A stretch of DNA of 6,221 nucleotides from assembly GCA_016765335.1 (NCBI GenBank), contig JAESQE010000122.1, positions 27,926 to 34,146 on the forward strand, read 5' to 3'. Shown in pieces: positions 1 to 5,355 of the stretch. How positions within the stretch are numbered: position 1 is the first letter of the stretch; each line of letters opens with the position of its first letter. Made by a program: the position numbers and the translations under genes. A model generated the notes under the pieces. It worked only from the letters and a program-made list of their open reading frames with translations. It was not told where the DNA came from and made no database searches. Source of the DNA: Planctomycetaceae bacterium (lineage in GTDB: Bacteria > Planctomycetota > Planctomycetia > Planctomycetales > Planctomycetaceae).

Positions 1-750
1 CGATTCGATGACAAAACAGTCCTCATCCTCGGAGCCGGGGAGATGGCAGAGGAAACGCTGCGGTATCTCAAAGAAGAAGGCGTGCAGGACATCATCGTCG
101 CGAATCGAAACTTCGAACGAGGAGAACAGCTTGCCGGTAAGTGGGGGGGACGAGCGATACGGTTTGATCAATGGGAATCGCATCTGTCTCAGGCCGATGT
201 GATTGTCAGCACGACCGGGGCAACTGAACCAATTATTTCAACAGAACGATTTCGTGAATTGCGATCTCAAGACCCGAATCAGCGAATCATTTTCATTCTT
301 GATTTAGGTGCACCTCGCGACTTTTCTGCTGATATTACGACCGTAGACGATAACGTATTTTTGTATGACATCGGTGATTTAGAAGAAACCTGTCGTCGTA
401 ATCGCAATGCCCGCAAACAGGAAATGCTCAAAGCCAGCGAACTGACTCGCAAGGCGACAGATCAGTTCATGCATGATTTTTATCATCGTGAAACCGGGCC
501 TGTGATCCAACAACTCAGAGAAACCTGGCACGAAATTGGGCGCAGTGAACTGAACCGACTTCACAAAAAGCTGGATAACATCTCTGAAGAAGATAAAGAT
601 CAGATCGAACAGACAATTGTTCGCATCGTCAACAAACTGTTGCATCCCCCCTTGGAAACAATTAAGCACCAGTCGCGACAAGGGACTCCGCATTCTCTGC
701 TCAAAACCGTCAAAGAACTATTTCGCTTAGGAGATCATTCCAAAGAATGA
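1..750 (+). CDS. hemA: Glutamyl-tRNA reductase, C-terminal part (5' end outside window)
   Basis: The enzyme reduces the glutamate of Glu-tRNA(Glu) with NADPH to glutamate-1-semialdehyde, the first committed step of C5-pathway tetrapyrrole (heme) synthesis in the cytoplasm. The open frame runs in from the left edge, giving 249 visible residues. The family is usually about 420 residues, so the N-terminal catalytic domain with its cysteine lies outside. Visible residues 7-16 (VLILGAGEMA) are the dinucleotide-binding glycine loop of the Rossmann domain, followed by VANRN and the STTGA segment typical of GluTR. From about residue 125 the chain is helical and charged, matching the dimerisation domain, with the characteristic LLHPPLETIKHQS block near the end. 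Its TGA (748-750) overlaps the next gene's ATG, so the two are probably co-transcribed and translationally coupled. An ATG at 43 lies inside the glycine loop and is not the start. Identification is firm. Confidence 0.95.
   Translation, partial: RFDDKTVLILGAGEMAEETLRYLKEEGVQDIIVANRNFERGEQLAGKWGGRAIRFDQWESHLSQADVIVSTTGATEPIISTERFRELRSQDPNQRIIFILDLGAPRDFSADITTVDDNVFLYDIGDLEETCRRNRNARKQEMLKASELTRKATDQFMHDFYHRETGPVIQQLRETWHEIGRSELNRLHKKLDNISEEDKDQIEQTIVRIVNKLLHPPLETIKHQSRQGTPHSLLKTVKELFRLGDHSKE
730..733 (+). promoter_or_regulatory. Ribosome binding site of the RluA-family gene, inside hemA
   Basis: GGAG lies within the context TTAGGAGA, inside the last codons of hemA and 13 nt before the ATG at 747. 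The spacing is a little long. With the ATGA stop/start overlap, re-initiation by ribosomes finishing hemA is likely to help. Confidence 0.5.
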
Positions 751-1574
751 CTAAGCCTCAACGTAACCAATCGAATCCTACTCCTTCACGATCAGCTGGA
801 AAACCATCTGCCGGTAAAAGAAAACTGGCTGCCACCAGAAGACCAGCAACCGAGCAAGAAATTGCATCGCTGGAAATCCTGTGTGAAGATGGCCCCGTGA
901 TTGCGGTCAATAAGCCAGCTGGCATGCTCAGCCAAGGCGCTCCGCGAGATGTGCTTTGCCTACCCGATTACGTGAAGGGCTACCTCAAGAAGAAATACGA
1001 TAAGTCAGGAAATGTCTACCTGGGGGTGATACATCGTCTTGATCGTCCGGTAACCGGGGTCACGATATTTTCTCGCAATTCAAAATGTGCAGCCAGATTG
1101 TCCGAGCAGTTTCGCGAACGACAGGTGCAAAAAACTTATCTGGCATTACTGGAAGGACGACTGAGTAATAAAGAGGGAAAATTGGTCGACTGGATTCGAA
1201 AAGTTCCTGATCAAGCCCGAGCAGTGATTGAACAAGCAGAAACAACTGATGCAAAACGAGCAGAACTGCATTATCAGGTATTAGGCGAAGCACAGGGAAT
1301 TAGTCTTGTTGAAGTCAAACCGGTTACCGGACGGATGCATCAGATCCGATTGCAGTTTTCTTCACGAGGGAACCCAGTTCTCGGCGATCAACTTTACGGT
1401 GCAACTCGCGAACTCAACTTAGAACCGTTGCGATCAGATTACACTCATCGAGTCGGCCTGCATGCCTGGAAGCTCAAAGTGCTGCACCCTGTTCGATATG
1501 ACGACTTGGAAATTGTCGCTCCGGTTCCTACTGATTGGCCAGATTCAATTCGTCACCTTCTCGTGGATGCATAA
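747..1574 (+). CDS. RluA-family RNA pseudouridine synthase
   Basis: This enzyme isomerises uridine to pseudouridine in rRNA or tRNA; the target base cannot be read from sequence. It has 275 residues. Residues 1-45 are a basic, Ser/Pro/Lys-rich tail that looks disordered, and no S4 RNA-binding domain is evident. The catalytic domain starts near residue 50 with VIAVNKPAGM (51-60, RluA motif I). HRLDRPVTG (96-104) is motif II, with D99 as the expected catalytic aspartate. KTYLALLEG follows at 129-137. KPVTGRMHQIR (191-201) and VLGDQLYG (211-218) form motif III. All hallmark residues are present, so the protein should be active. The ATG overlaps the hemA stop as ATGA, which fixes the start. RluA, RluC, RluD and TruC types differ mainly in substrate, so no symbol is given. 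The pairing with hemA suggests operon membership rather than a shared pathway. Confidence 0.93.
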   Translation: MTKPQRNQSNPTPSRSAGKPSAGKRKLAATRRPATEQEIASLEILCEDGPVIAVNKPAGMLSQGAPRDVLCLPDYVKGYLKKKYDKSGNVYLGVIHRLDRPVTGVTIFSRNSKCAARLSEQFRERQVQKTYLALLEGRLSNKEGKLVDWIRKVPDQARAVIEQAETTDAKRAELHYQVLGEAQGISLVEVKPVTGRMHQIRLQFSSRGNPVLGDQLYGATRELNLEPLRSDYTHRVGLHAWKLKVLHPVRYDDLEIVAPVPTDWPDSIRHLLVDA

Positions 1575-1598
1575 AAACAATCAGAAAGTAAACGTTTG

Positions 1599-2261
1599 AT
1601 GTCTCAAATTACCGCGGTCGTCTTTGATTTAGACGGCTTGATGTTCAACACGGAAGAAATCTTCAACGAAACGGGAACCGAACTGCTGCGTAGACGCGGG
1701 ATTACGGATTCGCAACCCGTCATTGCAAGAATGATGGGCCTGCGAGCTGAAGAAGCGTTTCGAGAAATGATTGATATGTGCGGTTTCTCGGAAACGATTG
1801 AAGAAATGCAAATCGAATCTGATGAGTATTTTCATTCGATCCTGCACGACAAAATTGCTCCGATGCCCGGTTTGTTTGAGCTGCTCGATTTGATTGAACA
1901 GAATGACCTGCCTAAAGCTGTTGCGACTTCATCAGGAAGAAGTTACCTGGAAGAAGTGCTTGGCAAATACGATCTGCTACATCGATTTTCTCATTTGCTC
2001 ACTTCCAGCGATGTTACTCGCGGGAAGCCTCACCCGGAGATCTATCTGAAAGCTGCTGAGTTACTTGCGGTTAAAGCAGAAAATATTTTGGTTCTTGAAG
2101 ACAGTGGCAACGGCACCAAAGCCGCGGCTGCGGCAGGAACACACATCGTTTCGGTTCCGCATCGGTTCAGTTGTAACCACGATTTCAGCAAAGCAAAGCA
2201 CATCGCAGACTCTCTGCTCGATCCGTATATTCTCAAATTGGTCCAACAAGCGAATAAGTAG
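1599..2261 (+). CDS. HAD-superfamily hydrolase, beta-phosphoglucomutase/phosphatase-like
   Basis: This is a cytoplasmic 220-residue protein with every HAD motif. FDLDG (9-13) is motif I, with D10 as nucleophile and D12 as acid/base. TSS (110-112) is motif II. K143 in GKPHPEIY is motif III. LEDSGNG (166-172), with E167 and D168, is the acidic magnesium-binding motif IV. The helical insert between about residues 17 and 85 is the C1-type cap of the beta-phosphoglucomutase/phosphoglycolate-phosphatase subfamily. Substrates in this group are small phosphate monoesters or sugar phosphates, and the sequence does not say which. The start is taken at ATG 1599; a TTG directly before it (1596) is in frame but less likely. 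The gene begins 24 nt after the RluA-type gene stop with only a weak purine stretch as ribosome site. It is probably the last gene of the hemA operon, since the next gene is convergent. Confidence 0.9.
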   Translation: MSQITAVVFDLDGLMFNTEEIFNETGTELLRRRGITDSQPVIARMMGLRAEEAFREMIDMCGFSETIEEMQIESDEYFHSILHDKIAPMPGLFELLDLIEQNDLPKAVATSSGRSYLEEVLGKYDLLHRFSHLLTSSDVTRGKPHPEIYLKAAELLAVKAENILVLEDSGNGTKAAAAAGTHIVSVPHRFSCNHDFSKAKHIADSLLDPYILKLVQQANK

Positions 2262-2296
2262 ATTCTGACTGAAAAATACTACTCCGAATTCTTCTC

Positions 2297-2328
2297 TAGC
2301 AATAAGCCCTTTGTAGGGTCCGCTATTG
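2297..2328. terminator. Weak hairpin between convergent genes, possible terminator
   Basis: CCCT (2307-2310) pairs with AGGG (2315-2318) around a TTGT loop. CAATA (2300-2304) pairs with TATTG (2324-2328) outside it, with G2306-C2323 between and small internal bulges. It sits in the 84-bp gap between the convergent HAD and hydrolase-like genes, where terminators for both strands are expected. Neither side has a clear T tract, so intrinsic termination is uncertain. Confidence 0.3.
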
Positions 2329-2345
2329 ATGAGATTGCATCCGAA

Positions 2346-3152
2346 TTATTTGTTGCTGTAACTATCCCCAATAGATTGCATCACAACGCGGTCAATCAAA
2401 CGACAGGCTTTGCCTTCACTTTTTCGTTGAGTATCCAAGTGAAGTTGAACGCCAGCGTTGTGCAATAACTGTGAAAATGGTTTCACCCAATCATTTTCTC
2501 TTTCATCCGAAGCAGCTCCCGTGGTTGTCAGTAATCCTTTGAGATGCTTAAGAAATCGGAAGTTTGCCAACGGGTTATCCAGCCCTTGATTAACAGGATT
2601 AATAGCCAGAAATCCTGCAAACGGGAGTGGGTGCACCAACGTTAACTTCATGGCAAGTGATGCACAGGCCCCAACTCCAGCGAGATAAATTCGGTCGGGA
2701 TGAATTTTTGCCTGTTGATTGAATTCGCTCAATTCTTCCTGGATATGACTCAGTAATTGTTCGGGACAAATCCCTGAAACATCTTGATGGCGATTGTTAT
2801 CTGACAAAAACTGATTCAGTGAAATATCCAGTCCCAGATAATTCCGATCACTAATCCGAGGCATCATCTCCTGTAAATCGAAAGATGTTCTCTCATCTGT
2901 TAACCAGATAATAAGCGGATAGGCATATTTTGGTTCGTGATGCTCCGGGTAGTAGAACGCATCCGTAGTCGTCAGATTTTTAGGTAATCCAAGTTCTTCT
3001 TCAGAGATATGTTCCTGGAAATCAATCGCCAATTCTTCCTGCTCTTGCCAATCCAATTCCGAAAGCATTTGCTTAATTGCTTCAGGATTGTATTCCGAAA
3101 AAGTCTGTTGAGAAAACTGCCTATGCCCCTGGTCGAAGTAATACCGTTTCAT
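2346..3152 (-). CDS. Alpha/beta-hydrolase-like protein, probably catalytically inactive
   Basis: A 268-residue protein with no signal peptide or membrane segment. Residues 1-60 are Gln/Glu-rich and helical. From about residue 76 it follows the phospholipase/carboxylesterase alpha/beta-hydrolase pattern: YPLIIWL (78-84) is a core strand, NYLGLDIS (104-111) the next, DRIYLAGVGACASLAMKL (153-170) the nucleophile elbow, and FAGFLAINP (178-186) the following strand. The family normally has HG after the first strand (oxyanion hole) and G-x-S-x-G at the elbow. Here these read T85-D86 and G159-V-G-A-C163, with G161 at the serine position. No clear catalytic histidine is seen in the C-terminal block (245-262). 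The fold assignment is inference from pattern; loss of the triad is seen directly. C163 or S165 could in principle serve in a shifted register. The gene lies 104 nt downstream of the amidase on the same strand and may share its transcript. A ribosome site AGGT lies about 10 nt before the ATG. Confidence 0.75.
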   Translation of the reverse strand: MKRYYFDQGHRQFSQQTFSEYNPEAIKQMLSELDWQEQEELAIDFQEHISEEELGLPKNLTTTDAFYYPEHHEPKYAYPLIIWLTDERTSFDLQEMMPRISDRNYLGLDISLNQFLSDNNRHQDVSGICPEQLLSHIQEELSEFNQQAKIHPDRIYLAGVGACASLAMKLTLVHPLPFAGFLAINPVNQGLDNPLANFRFLKHLKGLLTTTGAASDERENDWVKPFSQLLHNAGVQLHLDTQRKSEGKACRLIDRVVMQSIGDSYSNK

Positions 3153-3172
3153 AATAAATATCTACCTGTAAA

Positions 3173-3191
3173 CATTGAATCGTATTCAATG
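3173..3191. repeat. Perfect 8-bp inverted repeat upstream of hydrolase-like gene
   Basis: CATTGAAT (3173-3180) and ATTCAATG (3184-3191) flank a 3-nt loop. Read leftward, the hairpin ends about 20 nt before the ATG at 3152, just before the likely ribosome site, and is followed by only three T residues. It could attenuate transcription from the amidase gene, protect a processed mRNA end or bind a regulator; these cannot be told apart here. Confidence 0.5.
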
Positions 3192-3226
3192 GAAGAGTTA
3201 AAAAGTGCTGTCGATTAATAAGGGGG

Positions 3227-3243
3227 TTGGAGAAGATCTCCAA
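3227..3243 (-). terminator. Hairpin 13 nt after the amidase stop, possible weak terminator
   Basis: TTGGAGA (3227-3233) and TCTCCAA (3237-3243) are perfectly complementary around a 3-nt loop. The structure lies directly downstream of the amidase stop codon when read leftward. The bases after it (CCCCCTTATTAAT) are not a proper T tract, so it may be a 3'-end stabilising hairpin or a partial terminator that lets some transcription continue into the hydrolase-like gene. Confidence 0.35.
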
Positions 3244-3256
3244 GTTTCAGATTTGT

Positions 3257-3988
3257 TTAACGTAAAGAATATTTACCTCGACGATATTTTCGGCCATGGA
3301 ATCTTGCTTCTGAAAACAGATGCAAAGGAAAATACTTACCCGGACAGTGTGTCGCCTTAACACTTTTATGAGGCACAACATGTTGAGTGTTAATGCCATA
3401 TTGCTGTTTCAATATATCAACAAGTTTCTTTAAAGAGGCCAACTGTTTTTTTGTTGGTTTTGTTTGATCAAAATTCCCGATCAAACAGACCCCAATCCCC
3501 GCATTGTTATACTTGGCGTTACCAGCGTGCGCTCCTTCTATTTGATCGATCCAGCGAAAGGTCTGCTCAATTTTCCCATCTTCCATTTCGTTGCCATTTC
3601 CAATGACAAAATGATAGCCAATGCCTCGCCAGGGATTTCCCTGACTATCGACTCGCTGGGAATGCATTTGATGAATTGATGCAACACTTCCCTGAGAAGC
3701 CGCTGTGTGATGCAGCACAATATACTTCCAATTCCGCGGGGTATTTTCTGGTTGCCAGAGGTTTGCTTTGGAAGTCGCTGGAGTTGTTTGGGGAGTGTCC
3801 AAAGTTGTCTTTTTAAAGCGTGAATTCATGACTCTCGAAAAAGCAATCGGAGCGGGTGGCTGTTTGGAATTCACAGAACTGTTATTCGAGTCATTCGATG
3901 TCGTCTGTCCACAACCAATCGAAGGCCCGATCAGCATGGCTGCCAGGAGAACAAGAACAGATTTATGAATGAAAGTGATGATCACCAC
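3257..3988 (-). CDS. N-acetylmuramoyl-L-alanine amidase (Amidase_2/PGRP fold), exported, probable lipoprotein
   Basis: The enzyme cleaves the amide bond between MurNAc and the L-Ala of the stem peptide, acting in the periplasm on peptidoglycan or its fragments. It has 243 residues. A hydrophobic signal (about 9-22) ends at IGC, with C26 as possible lipidated cysteine. The lipobox is imperfect because the -3 residue is Ser, so simple secretion is also possible. Residues 27-80 form a Ser/Asn/Thr/Pro-rich linker. The zinc amidase domain spans about 86-225: YIVLHHTA (89-96), GIGYHFVIG (122-130), GAHAG (152-156), VPHKSVKATHCPG (205-217). By analogy with T7 lysozyme, ligands are H93, H207 and C215, with the same 8-residue H-to-C spacing. 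Y125 and K211 match its catalytic Tyr and Lys. The tail (228-243) is strongly basic. The start is GTG at 3988, followed by a second GTG; an in-frame TGA lies 30 nt upstream and no ATG precedes the signal peptide. The Shine-Dalgarno is weak. Confidence 0.92.
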   Translation of the reverse strand: MVIITFIHKSVLVLLAAMLIGPSIGCGQTTSNDSNNSSVNSKQPPAPIAFSRVMNSRFKKTTLDTPQTTPATSKANLWQPENTPRNWKYIVLHHTAASQGSVASIHQMHSQRVDSQGNPWRGIGYHFVIGNGNEMEDGKIEQTFRWIDQIEGAHAGNAKYNNAGIGVCLIGNFDQTKPTKKQLASLKKLVDILKQQYGINTQHVVPHKSVKATHCPGKYFPLHLFSEARFHGRKYRRGKYSLR

Positions 3989-4009
3989 AGACCAATCTCG
4001 CTTTTCAGG

Positions 4010-4040
4010 TTTTGGTCATCGCTTAAAACGATTACCAAAA
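4010..4040. repeat. Long hairpin in the amidase leader
   Basis: TTTTGGT-C-ATCG (4010-4021) pairs with CGAT-T-ACCAAAA (4029-4040): 11 bp with one C/T mismatch and a 7-nt loop. It ends about 21 nt before the GTG start of the amidase. No T tract follows on the amidase strand, so it is not an ordinary terminator. It could be a leader-RNA structure or a protein-binding palindrome. Confidence 0.55.
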
Positions 4041-4049
4041 ACGCCGTTT
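4039..4049. repeat. Short palindrome AAACG-C-CGTTT in the amidase leader
   Basis: A 5+1+5 perfect inverted repeat directly abutting the longer hairpin at 4010-4040. In RNA the two would compete for the shared A residues. At this size alone it may be chance. Confidence 0.35.
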
Positions 4050-4076
4050 GAATAGACAGCCAAGGAGTCGTTTCGA

Positions 4077-4089
4077 ATCAGATTCTGAT
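4077..4089. repeat. Palindrome ATCAGA-T-TCTGAT in the amidase leader
   Basis: A perfect 6+1+6 inverted repeat about 30 nt downstream of the predicted amidase transcription start. Its size and symmetry fit a binding site for a dimeric regulator, but no regulator gene is visible in the window. Confidence 0.4.
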
Positions 4090-4120
4090 GAAACAGTGAA
4101 CTTGCTGCTTTGAAGAGATT

Positions 4121-4149
4121 ACTCTATCCGTGAAAAAAAAATGTGTCAA
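4121..4149 (-). promoter_or_regulatory. Predicted sigma70-type promoter of the amidase gene
   Basis: Read leftward, a perfect TTGACA -35 (4149-4144) is followed by a 17-bp spacer containing nine consecutive T residues (4141-4133) and then TAGAGT (4126-4121), a 4/6 match to TATAAT. Transcription would begin near 4114, giving a leader of roughly 125 nt. The A/T run in the spacer probably bends the DNA. Spacing and -35 are ideal; the -10 is mediocre. Confidence 0.5.
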
Positions 4150-4450
4150 TCCGGTGTTTTTGAAATAGCCTGAAAAGCCCCTTTGGAAGCATTTTCATCG
4201 GCTCCGAACAAGGCTATTTTGTTAAGTCAGCTTATCTACGGAAACTTTGAGGTGGCGTTAATCTCAACGCAGTTTACCCTGACTGACATATCCGTCCGAC
4301 TGATATCAAAAAAGCGTTTTTCAGTGGTTTCTGGACGATTCTCTCATGAACAACAAAAGTTGAGCAAGATTTGTAATTTCTTCCATGAATTCGAAGAATA
4401 ACCGGTTGATGCCTGTGAACAAAAGATCTTTGAATTCAGATCAGGCGCAT
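4150..4450. other. Gene-poor stretch between amidase promoter and cysC terminator
   Basis: No convincing gene is seen on either strand. The longest open frame (4183-4401, rightward, 72 codons) would need a TTG start, has no ribosome site and an unremarkable composition. The stretch contains a nested inverted repeat (4162-4220), a 6-bp inverted repeat TTCTTC/GAAGAA (4378-4398) around a GAATTC-containing loop, and GCCTG (4411-4415) facing CAGGC (4442-4446) with a GATCT/AGATC stem inside. These could belong to an unannotated small RNA or be remnant sequence. Confidence 0.5.
4162..4220. repeat. Nested inverted repeat upstream of the amidase promoter
   Basis: AAATAGCC (4163-4170) and GGCTATTT (4212-4219) are perfectly complementary, extendable by a G-T pair. 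Immediately inside the left arm, TGAAAA (4171-4176) pairs with TTTTCA (4192-4197). The two stems together would fold most of this 59-nt segment. It lies just upstream of the amidase -35 box. Confidence 0.45.
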
Positions 4451-4485
4451 AAAAAACGCCTCTGCGGATCAAGTCCACAGAGGCG
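4451..4485 (-). terminator. Intrinsic terminator of cysC
   Basis: Read leftward, an 8-bp GC-rich stem (CGCCTCTG at 4457-4464 with CAGAGGCG at 4478-4485), extended after one mismatch by two GC pairs (4466-4467 with 4475-4476), is followed at once by six T residues (complement of 4451-4456). It is placed 45 nt after the cysC stop. This is a textbook rho-independent terminator for leftward transcription; the rightward side has no T tract. Confidence 0.88.
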
Positions 4486-4507
4486 ATTGAAATCATCATT
4501 CTTTATT

Positions 4508-4522
4508 GAGCTTGCAAAGCTC
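4508..4522. repeat. Small palindrome between cysC stop and terminator
   Basis: GAGCTT-GCA-AAGCTC is a perfect 6+3+6 inverted repeat, 8 nt after the cysC stop codon and 22 nt before the terminator stem. It may add 3'-end mRNA stability; without a T tract it is not itself a terminator. Confidence 0.4.
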
Positions 4523-4530
4523 AAAGCTGC

Positions 4531-5142
4531 CTAGACTGCCAGGTATCCATTGGATTCGAGGTAAGCGACAACTTCTTGAGCCAGATCGTCGATGCTTTTG
4601 TTATCAGCGTCGAGAACGAGTTCTGCTTTGGTTGGTTCTTCGTAAGGATCATCAATTCCGGTGAACCCTTTGATTTCGCCTGCTCGGGCTTTTTTGTAGA
4701 GACCTTTAGGGTCACGAGCTTCGCAGGTTTCCAAAGAGGCGTTGACGTAAACTTCGATGAATTGTCCATCGTTAAGGATTTCACGAGCACTATCTCGGTC
4801 TGCTCGGTAAGGAGAAATGAACGCGGTTAAAACCAGTGCACCAGATTCACAGAACAATTTGGCGACTTCACCGATGCGGCGAATGTTTTCTGTGCGATCT
4901 TCAGCAGAAAAACCAAGGTTCTTGTTCAATCCCATGCGAACGTTGTCGCCATCAAGAACGAAAGTGTGAATTCCTTTTTCGTGCAAAATATGGTCGACAG
5001 TGTTTGCGACAGTACTTTTTCCACAGGCACTCAATCCGGTGAACCACAGGACTGCACTTTTGTGTTTGTTGAGTTTTGCTCGATCATCAGTACTTACAGT
5101 GTGATCGTGCCAGGTAACGTTTGTTGCTTTTTGTTCGGACAT
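4531..5142 (-). CDS. cysC: Adenylyl-sulfate (APS) kinase
   Basis: It phosphorylates adenosine 5'-phosphosulfate with ATP to give PAPS, used in sulfate assimilation or as sulfate donor for sulfotransferases; cytoplasmic. At 203 residues it has normal stand-alone CysC length. The N-terminal ATNVTWHDHTVS (6-17) is characteristic. FTGLSACGKST (34-44) is the P-loop, reading A-C where GLSGSGKST is common; G36, G41, K42 and S43 are kept. DGDNVR (64-69) and GFSAEDRTENIRRI (77-90) bind APS. AFISPYRADR (107-116) carries the conserved serine (S110). DPKGLYKKARAGEIKGFTG (144-162) is the lid and DDPYE (164-168) the substrate loop. The ATG at 5142 is preceded by AAGAAG 3 nt away and GAGG 14 nt away. Neither ATP sulfurylase (cysD, cysN, sat) nor a sulfotransferase is adjacent, so the gene stands alone as its own transcription unit with its own terminator. 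Confidence 0.96.
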   Translation of the reverse strand: MSEQKATNVTWHDHTVSTDDRAKLNKHKSAVLWFTGLSACGKSTVANTVDHILHEKGIHTFVLDGDNVRMGLNKNLGFSAEDRTENIRRIGEVAKLFCESGALVLTAFISPYRADRDSAREILNDGQFIEVYVNASLETCEARDPKGLYKKARAGEIKGFTGIDDPYEEPTKAELVLDADNKSIDDLAQEVVAYLESNGYLAV

Positions 5143-5188
5143 TGCTTCTTAATCTACCTCGAAATTAGTGTGAGACGGTGGACTTACC

Positions 5189-5218
5189 TGTATATCATTC
5201 GACCATTAAACACAGCAA
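5189..5218 (-). promoter_or_regulatory. Possible cysC promoter with extended -10
   Basis: Read leftward, TTGCTG (5218-5213, 4/6 match to -35) is followed by an 18-bp spacer and TATACA (5194-5189, 4/6), preceded by TG one base upstream, which makes an extended -10. The predicted start would leave a leader of about 40 nt before the cysC ATG. The match is modest. Confidence 0.3.
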
Positions 5219-5325
5219 TTCATAAGAGATGGCTGCTGATCGGAATACGCAAATTGTGTCAAATTGCAAAGTCAAGCCGAATCGTAGGGAATTATTTACA
5301 ACAGGGGAAGGCAAAGAAATAGAAA

Positions 5326-5355
5326 TTGACCTGATTATCACCAATCAGATATCAT
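5326..5355 (+). promoter_or_regulatory. Predicted sigma70-type promoter of the 170-residue gene
   Basis: TTGACC (5326-5331, 5/6 match) and TATCAT (5350-5355, 5/6 match) are separated by 18 bp. Transcription would start near 5362 and give a leader of about 55 nt ending in a strong ribosome site. The spacer and -10 are overlaid by two inverted repeats, which suggests regulated access. Confidence 0.5.

Noticed and set aside
8..202. Open frame with ATG at position 8
   Set aside because: A shadow in another frame of hemA, whose Rossmann motif is unmistakable in frame 1.
1596..1598. TTG directly before the HAD ATG as start
   Set aside because: Adds one residue, with an ATG immediately following; ATG is the simpler start.
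4183..4401. Rightward 72-codon open frame in the gene-poor region
   Set aside because: It needs a TTG start, has no ribosome site, shows no recognisable domain and lies among inverted repeats; likely a chance frame.
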